A stretch of 47,569 nucleotides of DNA from UMGS755 sp045590535 (GTDB taxonomy: Bacteria; Bacillota; Clostridia; UBA1381; UBA9506), in contig JAZNRE010000001.1 of the NCBI GenBank assembly GCA_045590535.1, positions 1-47,569 of the forward strand. The letters run 5' to 3'. The notes beneath the pieces were generated by a model, which was not told the DNA's origin, ran no database searches, and saw only the letters and a list, made by a program, of their open reading frames with translations. Position 1 is the first letter of the stretch, and each line of letters begins with the position of its first letter. A program made the translations under genes and the position numbers. This document shows positions 1 to 6,562 of the stretch, in pieces.

Positions 1-55
1 GGTAAAACAATCCCTCAGTCAGCTACGCTGACAGCTCCCTTTACACAAGGGAGCC
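1..55. repeat. Clostridial two-hairpin intergenic repeat (partial)
   Basis: Two adjacent hairpins: GTCAGC-TAC-GCTGAC at 18-32 and GCTCCCTT/AAGGGAGC at 34-54. In reverse orientation the same layout forms each end of the element at 3439-3562 (an AAGGGAG-type stem next to a second stem and a GAGGGAT tail). The unit may continue beyond the left edge of the window. Confidence 0.7.
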
Positions 56-81
56 TTAATACATTGTAAAGGAGTGGTAAT

Positions 82-434
82 GTGTTGAAAAAGAAAAAGG
101 GTGAAAAGAAAATTCCGGACAATACATATAGAGTTATCAAAATCAGTAAAGATGCATTGTATGAATTTATTTATGAATCATTTATAGATAATCAGGAAAC
201 TTTTTTGATGTAACAGATGAAACAAAAATAGTTACCTCTTTTGATGTTGATTGGGAAAATGATTCGTTTATTATGGTTGCCCAAAATGCAAAGGACGAAT
301 TACCATTCGGCAAGGATATTGATGTTAAAAAAATATCTAATGCAATAGATGATACAACAAATACAATGTATGCTGACAACAGATATATTGAATTGTCGCA
401 AGAACAACTTGATGCCATTCAAGAAAAGGAATGA
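82..434 (+). pseudogene. Small orphan gene broken by a frameshift at a T6 tract
   Basis: A GTG start at 82 follows an AAAGGAG site (69-75). The first frame codes for a 43-residue lysine-rich start and stops at 211-213. The next frame is open from about 204 to a TGA at 432-434 and reads as a normal acidic protein (about 76 residues). The join is the run of six T at 201-206: one extra T, or a -1 ribosomal slip, would give one protein of about 117 residues. I do not recognise a family. It is either a decayed gene, a sequencing indel, or a slippage-expressed gene; decay or an indel is simplest. Just downstream is a CCTAACTT word resembling the spacer motif that follows other genes in this zone. 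Confidence 0.55.
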
Positions 435-477
435 TTTATGTTCCTAACTTAATACGAACCTGCTGTTAAAAGGATTG

Positions 478-498
478 ACATCTAGATTATACAGTCTT
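478..498 (+). repeat. Dispersed spacer motif CATCTAGATTATACAGTCTT, copy 1
   Basis: The 20-base word ACATCTAGATTATACAGTCT recurs, preceded by GGC instead of GAC, at 2588 and 6563, always in a spacer ahead of a plus-strand gene. Here it directly follows a TTGAC. Its function is unknown; it belongs to the spacer module described in the findings. Confidence 0.6.
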
Positions 499-582
499 TC
501 TAAGCTTTGATATACAAGGGACAAAAAATGTCTAAGCTGGTCGCGATCGAATTATGTCAAATATGCTGAAAGGAGTGGTTTT

Positions 583-1164
583 ATGACTAAAACTAAAAAG
601 ATTATCATTGTGTTGCTAATTTCAGTTGTTTCTGTTTTAGCAGTTTTTAAAATACTATCCGTTTTAGAGTTTTTTAGTTTATTTATAGAACAGAAACCAC
701 CTCAAATTACAGAGGGTGAATTTCCTTTTGTTGTTGAATATGAAATCGATGGTGAGAGATACATAATTGAGGATACGGTTGTTTGCTCATTTGACGGATA
801 TGACCATTCGGCATGGTTTGCTAAACCAAGAACATGGAATGAACATTTGAAGAGTGGCGATGAAGATAAACGAATTATTTTACACGAAGAAAATAATTAT
901 TCCGTCTTAACTCCAGGAAGACTAAATGAACGATCAAGAGTTGTTTTGAATTATGGTAGTGGAGCATATTATATGGGTGATAAAACTAACTCAAGAAGTA
1001 TGATATATGCTAAGCCGTTTTTCTATTATTCTGAAAGATACAAAACAGATGAAAAAACAGAGCATAATACAGGAGAAAAACTTTCTGAAAAAGATTTGGA
1101 AAAATACTTTGGTATTAAGGTAATAAGATTTGAATTTAGTAAACCGATAAAGAATAAATTTTAA
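583..1164 (+). CDS. Membrane-anchored protein of unknown function
   Basis: 193 residues. The ATG follows AAAGGAGTGG with good spacing. A lysine-rich start (TKTKK) and a hydrophobic stretch at about residues 6-32 form a signal anchor; the rest, a roughly 160-residue mixed charged/aromatic domain, should face outward. No catalytic motif or known family is recognised. The gene is followed by the TTTGTCCCTAACTTGACA spacer motif and preceded by a degenerate TGTCAAA/TGCTGAA pair next to its ribosome binding site. AT-rich composition and lack of recognisable homology suggest an accessory, possibly transferred gene. Confidence 0.6.
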   Translation: MTKTKKIIIVLLISVVSVLAVFKILSVLEFFSLFIEQKPPQITEGEFPFVVEYEIDGERYIIEDTVVCSFDGYDHSAWFAKPRTWNEHLKSGDEDKRIILHEENNYSVLTPGRLNERSRVVLNYGSGAYYMGDKTNSRSMIYAKPFFYYSERYKTDEKTEHNTGEKLSEKDLEKYFGIKVIRFEFSKPIKNKF

Positions 1165-1167
1165 TAA

Positions 1168-1192
1168 ATTTTTTGTCCCTAACTTGACAAAA
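1168..1192 (+). repeat. 3'-flank spacer motif TTTGTCCCTAACTTGACA, copy 1
   Basis: This AT-rich word follows directly on the stop codon of the preceding gene. Close copies lie at 3677-3702 (ATCCCTAACTTGACA) and 5944-5966 (GCCCTTGACTTGACA), with weaker ones at 438-452 and 5297-5312. It contains a TTGACA (1184-1189) that could act as a -35, but no convincing -10 follows at 17 bp. Confidence 0.6.
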
Positions 1193-1212
1193 ACATATAA
1201 TTGACACATATA

Positions 1213-1277
1213 GAATTTTATTTCATAAAATTCTCAAGAGTTGACGCTCTTTTGTGCTCTTTCGAGCACCGCGTCAA
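1213..1277. repeat. Two consecutive strong hairpins in a spacer
   Basis: GAATTTTA-TTTCA-TAAAATTC at 1213-1233 is a perfect 8-bp stem. TTGACGC (1241-1247) pairs with GCGTCAA (1271-1277) and encloses a second perfect stem GTGCTC-TTTC-GAGCAC (1254-1269). Neither has a terminator T-tract. They lie in the 266-base spacer before the broken dus gene, which holds no other recognisable feature. Confidence 0.6.
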
Positions 1278-1430
1278 TTGACGGCGCCCTCTAAAATGTC
1301 CTTGTAAGCAAATATTTTTGTTCCTGGTAAAATGATTTTGCGGCACCTAATTTGTGCATTGATTTTATAATTGATAAAGAAATAGAATTTGAATATAAAT
1401 GAAATACAGATACACGAGGAATGAAATTAA

Positions 1431-2354
1431 ATGGAACTTTATCTTGCGCCACTTGAGGGGATAACAACTTATACATATAGAAATACCCACGCTGAACTTT
1501 TCGGAGCATGTGATGCCTACTATGCGCCCTTTATTGTGCCTACAGATAATGAAAGGCTGACATTAAAAAGTCTTCGTGATATAAAACCGGATAACAACCG
1601 GGTCAATCTTATACCATAGGTCATGTGCACAACACCCAATACATTCAAAGGGTTCGCAAGGAAAATTAAAGAAATTGGCTATGATGAAGTGAATCTTAAT
1701 TTTGGATGTCCTTCCGGTACGGTTGTGCATAAATCCAGAGGCTCGGGGGCGCTTAAAAATACCGAAGCGCTTGGCGAATTGCTGTATGGTATTTTTGAAA
1801 CGAGCGACATAAAAATCAGTATAAAAACAAGAACGGGTTTTTATACCCATGATGAATTTGAAAATCTTTTGAGCATCTATGAAAAATATCCTGTTTCAAA
1901 GCTTATCGTTCATCCCAGGGTCAGAGAAGAATATTATGGCGGCGATCCGAATCTTGAAAGCTTTAAAAAGGCCTATGAAATCTTTCGGGAAAAATTATGT
2001 TATAACGGAAATATATACTCGGTTTCTGATTTTTGCAAAATCAGCGAAACATTTCCGGGAATCAACAGCGTTATGATTGGAAGAGGATGCGTTCGGAACC
2101 CTGCAATATTTCGGGAAATTAAAGGTGGGAAAAAACTCTCTACCTCTGAGTTGATCAATTTTTCAAACACACTTGAAAAAAGATATCTTAATCTTTTTAA
2201 GTCAGAAATCAATACGCTTCACAAGCTAAAAGAAATGTGGATGTATTCCATTACGAACTATTCAGAGGAACATAGAATTATAAAAGCCGTAAAGAAAGCG
2301 AAGAATCTTTCTGAACTAAACAGCGCTCTTAATGCATTGTCGGAGCTTGAATGA
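1431..2354 (+). pseudogene. tRNA-dihydrouridine synthase family gene with an in-frame amber codon
   Basis: The single frame 1431-2354 (308 codons) reads as a full Dus-family flavoprotein, which reduces uridine to dihydrouridine in tRNA, but codon 63 (1617-1619) is TAG where relatives commonly have CAG (Gln). Conserved parts are present on both sides: LAPLEGITTYTYRN at the start (FMN-binding barrel strand) and NLNFGCPSGTVVHKSRGSG after the stop, including the catalytic Cys. The fragment after the stop could restart at ATG 1623 but would lack the first strand of the barrel. TAG is a normal stop elsewhere here (5293, 12915, 28329), so recoding is unlikely. It is most simply a young nonsense pseudogene. 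Confidence 0.75.
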
Positions 2355-2393
2355 AAATGATATGCTTTTGTTCATAATTTCGTATGAGCCTAT

Positions 2394-2576
2394 GCGGTTG
2401 AGTTTCAACCGCAACTAAGTTTGCCTTGCGGCAAGTGAAGTTATCTTTGATAGTGAAGTTTACTTCGTAAGTGAAGTTCTGCCTTTCGGCAGAGTGGCAA
2501 ACTTAACTTCACTTTTGCATTAGCAAAAACTTCACTGCGTATGCAACTTCACTTTGAACGAATGTTCAAAACTTCA
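2394..2576. repeat. Composite palindrome array with alternating GTGAAGTT words
   Basis: The array opens with the perfect hairpin GCGGTTGA-GTT-TCAACCGC (2394-2412). An outer inverted pair follows, AAGTTTGCC (2417-2425) and GGCAAACTT (2496-2504). Inside it are three GTGAAGTT words (2435, 2453, 2471) separated by small palindromes (TTGCGGCAA, ATCTTTGAT, TTACTTCGTAA, CTGCC-TTTC-GGCAG). To the right the word appears inverted (AACTTCAC at 2505, 2528, 2545; ACTTCA at 2571), separated by other palindromes (TTTTGC-ATTA-GCAAAA, TGC-GTAT-GCA, TTTGAAC-GAAT-GTTCAAA). The two halves can pair with each other or fold locally. It fills most of the spacer between dus and truA. Confidence 0.8.
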
Positions 2577-2587
2577 TTAAAACAAGT

Positions 2588-2609
2588 GGCATCTAGATTA
2601 TACAGTCTT
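2588..2609 (+). repeat. Dispersed spacer motif GGCATCTAGATTATACAGTC, copy 2
   Basis: Same word as at 478 and 6563, here 58 bp ahead of the truA start. GGCAT at its left end and ATGCC at 2629-2633 form a short inverted pair. Confidence 0.6.
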
Positions 2610-2645
2610 TATACATTAGGTTTATAGAATGCCTTGGAGGAAACT

Positions 2646-3380
2646 ATGAGAAATTTTAAAATAACTGTTCAATATGACGGAACGAAATATAATGGTTGGC
2701 AGAGACAAGGTAACACAAAAAACACCATTCAGGAGCGTTTTGAAAATGTGCTTTCAAAAATGTGTGGAAAAGAAGTAGAAATATTTGCTTCCGGCAGAAC
2801 AGATGCAGGTGTTCACGCCGATGAGCAGACTGCAAATTTTAAATGTGATACATTGATGGATGAAGTTGAAATGCAGGATTATATTAATAAATATCTTCCT
2901 GAAGATATATGTGTGACATCTCTTGAAGAAGTTGATATGCGTTTTCATAGCAGACTTAATGCAGTATCAAAAACATACGAGTACACAATCGCAACAGAAA
3001 AGCCTAATGTGTTTATAAGAAAGTATGTATTTTTCGTTGACAGAAAGCCCAATGTGGAAAAAATGCGAAAAGCTGCAAGGTTAATTATAGGAAAACATGA
3101 TTTTAGGGGTTTCAGTTCTGTGGGAAGATTTAAGAAATCAACGGTGAGAACAGTTAATTTCATTGAAATAGAAGAGGAAAACAATCTTATAAAAATCAGA
3201 ATTAACGGAAACGGATTTCTTTATAATATGGTGAGAATTATTTCAGGTACACTTTACAATATAGGAACAGGAGAGCTTGATGAAAGTGTTATCAATGAAA
3301 TATTTGAAAAAAAAATCAGAGCAAAAGCAGGCGTAACCTTTCCGGCATCAGGGCTCAGACTTGTAAAGGTTTATTATTGA
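2646..3380 (+). CDS. truA: tRNA pseudouridine(38-40) synthase TruA
   Basis: 244 residues. TruA isomerises uridines 38-40 in the anticodon arm of tRNAs. The catalytic motif SGRTDAGVHA lies at about residues 50-59 and contains the nucleophilic Asp. The start reads ITVQYDGTKYNGWQRQ and the C-terminal part NGFLYNMVRI is typical of the family. The ATG at 2646 is chosen because GGAGG sits at 2636-2640; an upstream in-frame TTG (2634) would overlap that site. Length matches the family. It stands alone between repeat-rich spacers, so it may be a second copy rather than the housekeeping truA usually found with ribosomal genes. Confidence 0.95.
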   Translation: MRNFKITVQYDGTKYNGWQRQGNTKNTIQERFENVLSKMCGKEVEIFASGRTDAGVHADEQTANFKCDTLMDEVEMQDYINKYLPEDICVTSLEEVDMRFHSRLNAVSKTYEYTIATEKPNVFIRKYVFFVDRKPNVEKMRKAARLIIGKHDFRGFSSVGRFKKSTVRTVNFIEIEEENNLIKIRINGNGFLYNMVRIISGTLYNIGTGELDESVINEIFEKKIRAKAGVTFPASGLRLVKVYY

Positions 3381-3414
3381 TTTTTGTCCGGTCTTGATAT
3401 GAGCTATGTAAAGA

Positions 3415-3431
3415 TGTCGAATATTGTCGGA
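3415..3431 (+). promoter_or_regulatory. Tandem TGTCGAA-like words (0A-box-like), orphan copy
   Basis: TGTCGAA at 3415 and TGTCGGA at 3425 have the 10-bp period seen ahead of other genes in this zone. Here the pair runs into the hairpin element at 3439 rather than into a gene, so the original downstream gene may have been lost. Confidence 0.4.
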
Positions 3432-3438
3432 AGAAAAA

Positions 3439-3562
3439 GCCTCCCTTGCCTAAAGGGAGGGGGACCACCGAAGGTGGTGGAGGGATACAATAGGGGATAT
3501 ATTGATCTAAATGAATCCCCCTGTCTGCTTCGCAGACAGACCCCCTTTAAGCAAGGGGGCCT
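3439..3562. mobile_element. MITE-like element with two-hairpin terminal inverted repeats
   Basis: The left end has CCTCCCTT/AAGGGAGG (3440-3460) and ACCACC-GAA-GGTGGT (3464-3478). The right end has CTGTCTGC-TTC-GCAGACAG (3521-3539) and CCCCCTT/AAGGGGG (3541-3559). The two ends are the same two-hairpin design in inverted orientation around about 40 bp of AT-rich sequence. No coding capacity. The design is widespread in clostridial spacers and matches the unit at 1-55. Confidence 0.7.
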
Positions 3563-3573
3563 TCAAAATCAGT

Positions 3574-3601
3574 TGCATCTAAACCTTATATCACTTATAA
3601 A
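3574..3601 (+). repeat. Spacer motif TGCATCTAAACCTTATATC
   Basis: A second version of the GCATCTA word, followed by AACCTTATATCACTTATAAA. Related copies lie at 5337, 5988 and 6029. This copy is followed by the cloverleaf palindrome rather than by a gene. Confidence 0.55.
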
Positions 3602-3623
3602 GTTTGAGATGTAAGGGATAAAA

Positions 3624-3675
3624 TGTAGGGGCGATTCAAGAATCGCCCGCGGGACATTCGTGAATGTCCCCTACA
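3624..3675. repeat. 52-bp three-stem palindrome
   Basis: The outer stem TGTAGGGG/CCCCTACA (3624-3631 and 3668-3675) encloses two perfect 9-bp hairpins, GGGCGATTC-AA-GAATCGCCC (3629-3648) and GGGACATTC-GT-GAATGTCCC (3651-3670). It resembles a small cloverleaf but has no tRNA features. Such palindromes occur in many clostridial spacers and are probably a non-autonomous mobile or structural repeat. Confidence 0.75.
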
Positions 3676-3676
3676 A

Positions 3677-3702
3677 AATTTTTTATCCCTAACTTGACAA
3701 AA
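3677..3702 (+). repeat. 3'-flank spacer motif, copy 2
   Basis: TTTTTTATCCCTAACTTGACA-type word immediately right of the 52-bp palindrome. It differs from the copy at 1168 in one base over its core. A single TGTCGAA follows at 3718-3724. Confidence 0.55.
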
Positions 3703-3805
3703 TCATAATGGGGATTTTGTCGAACGCTAGCAGAGAATAAGTGTTTGATTTGTGTATTTTATGTTAGTTAATTAATTTTTGTGATGAATAAAAGGAGATG
3801 GCATT

Positions 3806-4711
3806 ATGGAAAAAATGAGTATTCAAAATAAAGAAATTATTGAAACAAATTCTACTGATGGATGCGAAAATGTTGTTTTGCATGAAAATGAAATTGCGAA
3901 CAATGCGAACAAAAAGAATAAACTAAATAAAAAAATATTTATATGTATTGCAAGTCTAATTGTTTTAATTGTAATTTCTTTGGTTGTTTTTATTCTTGTT
4001 TTTTCTCCTATGTCAAATTACAGTAGAGCTCAAAAACTTTTTGAACAAAATGACTTCGAAGAAGCTGCAAAAATATATGAAAAACTTGATGAATACAAAG
4101 AAAGTAAAATCTACCTCAAAAAATGCAATCATATGATTTTGTATAATTACATTCTAAAACATGGAGAAAAGTATGAAGATATATATACAATGAGAAGTGC
4201 TGTTGAGGATTTATTTATTCAAGTAAAAGAAAACGATAATGTAATAAGAGTCATGCACACATATCAAGCTGATAGCTCGTCGCAAATGAATACTATTTTA
4301 ATTATAGATCCAACACTTGAACATATGAAGGTGTCATATTTAATGACTAATGATACTTTCAAATCGCAAGCAGAAGCAACATTTAAGCCACAGATGTATA
4401 CGGGTGAAATAAAATTTGCTTCTGATCCGGGTGGACGTGGAGCTCTACGCAATAGCGACGGAACGGAAATAGGAATAAATGATTTAAATGAATGTCCTTA
4501 TTTAGAAATGAACTCGATTGATGGCAGTTTGACATACTACAATAACTACGACAAATATATAGATGCAGGAAGAACAAGAATGACAGAAGAATGGTGTACA
4601 TTAAGATTTTATGTTGGTTTTCCTGAAACAATTTCATGTCTCAATGAATTTGTTACCCTTTTTGATGTTGAAGTGGATCTTTCGGACTTAGGTGTTAATA
4701 GCCTAGACTAA
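3806..4711 (+). CDS. Membrane-anchored TPR-like protein of unknown function
   Basis: 301 residues. The ATG follows AAAAGGAGATGGC. A polar cytoplasmic part (1-45) leads to one strong membrane span (about 46-67, FICIASLIVLIVISLVVFIL). Next comes a helix pair of the TPR-like kind, RAQKLFEQNDFEEAAKIYEK followed by LDEYKESKIYLKKC (about 75-112), a pattern common in clostridial surface proteins ('GDYEEAAKIFEKLGDYKDS'). The remaining 190 residues form a domain I do not recognise. Probably anchored with the C-terminal domain outside. Repeats lie upstream and the 166-aa orphan gene downstream. Confidence 0.6.
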   Translation: MEKMSIQNKEIIETNSTDGCENVVLHENEIANNANKKNKLNKKIFICIASLIVLIVISLVVFILVFSPMSNYSRAQKLFEQNDFEEAAKIYEKLDEYKESKIYLKKCNHMILYNYILKHGEKYEDIYTMRSAVEDLFIQVKENDNVIRVMHTYQADSSSQMNTILIIDPTLEHMKVSYLMTNDTFKSQAEATFKPQMYTGEIKFASDPGGRGALRNSDGTEIGINDLNECPYLEMNSIDGSLTYYNNYDKYIDAGRTRMTEEWCTLRFYVGFPETISCLNEFVTLFDVEVDLSDLGVNSLD

Positions 4712-4764
4712 ACAAGAGTATACAAGTATTCTTTGGTCGTAATTTGAAGTGAGATATATAAATA

Positions 4765-4781
4765 TGTCGAAATTTGACGAA
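4765..4781 (+). promoter_or_regulatory. Tandem Spo0A-box-like words abutting the ribosome binding site
   Basis: TGTCGAA (4765-4771) and TGACGAA (4775-4781) lie 10 bp apart, and the second runs straight into AAGGAG. TGTCGAA is the core of the Spo0A box, and Spo0A binds such boxes in tandem at this period. Binding here would block transcription or initiation rather than activate. Spo0A control is inference. Confidence 0.4.
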
Positions 4782-4794
4782 AGGAGTGAGGTTG

Positions 4795-5295
4795 ATGTTT
4801 AATATTGATGCATCAAATATGTATTGGATAACAGAAGGTGACGATCCCAATGACTTATGTGCTCATGGGGATATGGTGGCAATAATAGGTGATGAGAGAT
4901 TTGAGTTTAACGGAACCGCAAGTGCAACTGCAATATATTTATTGAAAACATTAACTGAAGATCGTGCCTTTGAAGATGAAAATCAGATGATGCCATGTTG
5001 TGGACATTTTTACATAGCAAATGATACTTTGGATAATGTGATTATCTTAGGTTGCGATAGTGGAGTTGATTGGGAAACAACTCATGTTGATAATGGGGTG
5101 AAAATCAAAACGGAAAATGAAAAAGAAGTTTTTGTCCCATATGAGGAATATAAAAGGGTAGTATTTAATTTTTGTGATAAAGTCGAAGCTTTTTATAAGA
5201 GTTGTCTTAATAAAAATATTCCTGATGATGAATTTGAAAGAAACGGGTATATTGCGTTTTGGAATGAATGGAATCGTAGGAGATATGGCAAATAG
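4795..5295 (+). CDS. Acidic cytosolic protein of unknown function
   Basis: 166 residues, no signal peptide or membrane segment. The ATG at 4795 is preceded by GAAAGGAG at 4779-4786; an in-frame TTG at 4774 would overlap the repeat words. The start, MYWITEGDDPNDLCAHGDM followed by VAIIGDERFEF, looks like small standalone proteins that often serve as immunity partners of polymorphic toxins, but there is no toxin gene beside it and I cannot place it in a family. It ends in TAG. Both flanks carry the shared spacer motifs of this zone. Confidence 0.5.
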   Translation: MFNIDASNMYWITEGDDPNDLCAHGDMVAIIGDERFEFNGTASATAIYLLKTLTEDRAFEDENQMMPCCGHFYIANDTLDNVIILGCDSGVDWETTHVDNGVKIKTENEKEVFVPYEEYKRVVFNFCDKVEAFYKSCLNKNIPDDEFERNGYIAFWNEWNRRRYGK

Positions 5296-5335
5296 TTTTT
5301 AGACCAAACTTAACAAGAAATTGCCCCCAAAAAGG

Positions 5336-5360
5336 TTGCATCTAAACCTTATGCCTCGCA
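5336..5360 (+). repeat. Spacer motif TTGCATCTAAACCTTATGCC
   Basis: GGTTGCATCTAAACCTTATGCCTCGCAA is repeated almost exactly at 5987-6012 (GTTTGCATCT...CTCGCAA). Here it precedes the tandem TGTCGAA pair and a gene. Confidence 0.65.
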
Positions 5361-5369
5361 ATATGAATA

Positions 5370-5386
5370 TGTCGAATGTTGTCGAA
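5370..5386 (+). promoter_or_regulatory. Perfect tandem TGTCGAA pair (0A-box-like) at the ribosome binding site
   Basis: TGTCGAA-TGT-TGTCGAA: two exact copies 10 bp apart, the second fused to AAGGAG (5386-5391). It is the best copy of the module in the window. Confidence 0.45.
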
Positions 5387-5399
5387 AGGAGAATGAGCA

Positions 5400-5945
5400 A
5401 TGGCTAACATATTTACAATGGGTTATTATGTTTTTTCTATGCTTTTTGGAATAGTACAATTTATAGCAATTATTGGACTTATTATTTGGGGAATTGCAAA
5501 ACTAATAAAATTGATAAAAAAGAATAATCTTGTAGGAAATAAAAAGTCGTTGGTTTTATCTATAATTTGTATTATTATTGCTACTGCATCATTGGTGCTT
5601 AATATGGGTTGGATTAGATTTGGTATGATATTTATGCTAATACCTATCATACAACCAATATTGTTTTTAATGACAAATTTATATGCATCACAATTTTTTG
5701 TTGAATCTCCAAGATTAAGAATAATCAATTTTCTTTTTATTATTACATATTTGATTTTCTGGGTTTTATTGCCGGATGGCGGTGATATAGGACCTTCATA
5801 TTGTTTGTTTAATTTGGTTCATAATGATGATTTTACAGATGTGGCTTTTGCAGTGTCGTGGATAGTAGGAACAGCCCATATAGTATTTTTCGTCTTACAA
5901 ATTATTCAATTCGTGAAACTTAAAAAGAAGAAAACAAGTAACTAA
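5400..5945 (+). CDS. Multi-pass membrane protein of unknown function
   Basis: 181 residues. The ATG follows GAAAGGAGAATGAGCA. About five hydrophobic segments (roughly 10-37, 51-70, 73-92, 106-124, 145-170) and a basic C-terminal tail (KLKKKKTSN) indicate an integral membrane protein with its tail inside. No motif or family recognised. The stop codon is followed within a few bases by the TTTGCCCTTGACTTGACA form of the shared 3' motif. Confidence 0.6.
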   Translation: MANIFTMGYYVFSMLFGIVQFIAIIGLIIWGIAKLIKLIKKNNLVGNKKSLVLSIICIIIATASLVLNMGWIRFGMIFMLIPIIQPILFLMTNLYASQFFVESPRLRIINFLFIITYLIFWVLLPDGGDIGPSYCLFNLVHNDDFTDVAFAVSWIVGTAHIVFFVLQIIQFVKLKKKKTSN

Positions 5946-6060
5946 TTTTTTGCCCTTGACTTGACATGAATTACATCGAAAAAGGTTTGCATCTAAACCT
6001 TATGCCTCGCAATCGCTAAAATCACTTGGCATCTAAACCTTATATCCCTTATAAAAGGGA
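5944..6060 (+). repeat. Composite spacer: 3' motif plus two GCATCTA copies
   Basis: The 3'-flank motif (5944-5966) is followed by GCATCTAAACCTTATGCC (5990) and a second copy GGCATCTAAACCTTATATCC (6028). The second copy leads into the perfect hairpin ATCCCTT-ATAA-AAGGGAT (6043-6060). Two motif copies in one spacer suggest that an intervening gene was lost or that the spacer was duplicated. Confidence 0.6.
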
Positions 6061-6063
6061 TTA

Positions 6064-6080
6064 TGTTGAGTACTGTCGAA
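6064..6080 (+). promoter_or_regulatory. Tandem 0A-box-like words at the ribosome binding site
   Basis: TGTTGAG (6064-6070) and TGTCGAA (6074-6080) lie 10 bp apart; the second is fused to AGGGAG. Fourth copy of the module. Confidence 0.4.
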
Positions 6081-6094
6081 AGGGAGTAAAAGCA

Positions 6095-6547
6095 ATGAAA
6101 AAGAGTTTAATTTCTATTTTGGTTTTGGTTTTGATTTTTGTGTTTATAAGAATTACAACCTCGACATACGAAAACATAAAACGCAGAAATAACGCACCTG
6201 TACAAGGTCAAGAAACGGTAATTAGTGAAACGAAGTCAGACGGTGATATTACCCCGATATCTGTTGATGATGTTAAAGGCATCACAGGGCAAGAAGCAGA
6301 AGAGCTATGCTATTATATTCTGGGGGAAAAGGATGAAGATACCGGATTTGTGTTTTCATTCGGCACATCGGGAGCTGTTCAAAAAGGTGAAAAACAATAT
6401 TATGTCATACGCGCCTCCTGGCTAGTAGATAACAGCCATCTGTCATACATTGGCGATTTTTTTGTCTCGGCAGATGGCAAAGAGATTTATACCGGAACGG
6501 CTTTGTCAGATGAATATATAATGGAAAATTTAATATGGAGAGAATGA
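6095..6547 (+). CDS. Secreted or membrane-anchored protein of unknown function
   Basis: 150 residues from the ATG at 6095, which follows GAAAGGGAG. An earlier in-frame ATG (6026) would lie inside the spacer repeats. MKKS plus a hydrophobic stretch (about 4-20, SLISILVLVLIFVFI) forms a signal anchor without a lipobox Cys. A low-complexity linker (about 30-55) and a compact domain of about 95 residues follow. No family recognised. Confidence 0.55.
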   Translation: MKKSLISILVLVLIFVFIRITTSTYENIKRRNNAPVQGQETVISETKSDGDITPISVDDVKGITGQEAEELCYYILGEKDEDTGFVFSFGTSGAVQKGEKQYYVIRASWLVDNSHLSYIGDFFVSADGKEIYTGTALSDEYIMENLIWRE

Positions 6548-6562
6548 TTTAGCTCAAAAGTT

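Noticed and set aside
1617..1619. Amber codon read as pyrrolysine or other recoding in dus
   Set aside because: Genes at 4795, 12483 and 28080 end in TAG at natural protein ends, so TAG is a stop here, and the position fits Gln.
2435..2576. CRISPR array (regularly spaced GTGAAGTT words)
   Set aside because: The words are only 8 bp, the spacers are short, of unequal length and self-complementary, and the second half is inverted. No cas genes.
3384..3614. 76-codon open frame after truA
   Set aside because: It runs through the hairpin element at 3439-3562 and reads as translated repeats; no ribosome site or protein-like composition.
3624..3675. tRNA or small RNA cloverleaf
   Set aside because: Stems are GC-palindromes with 2-base loops; no anticodon arm, T-loop or CCA-like features.
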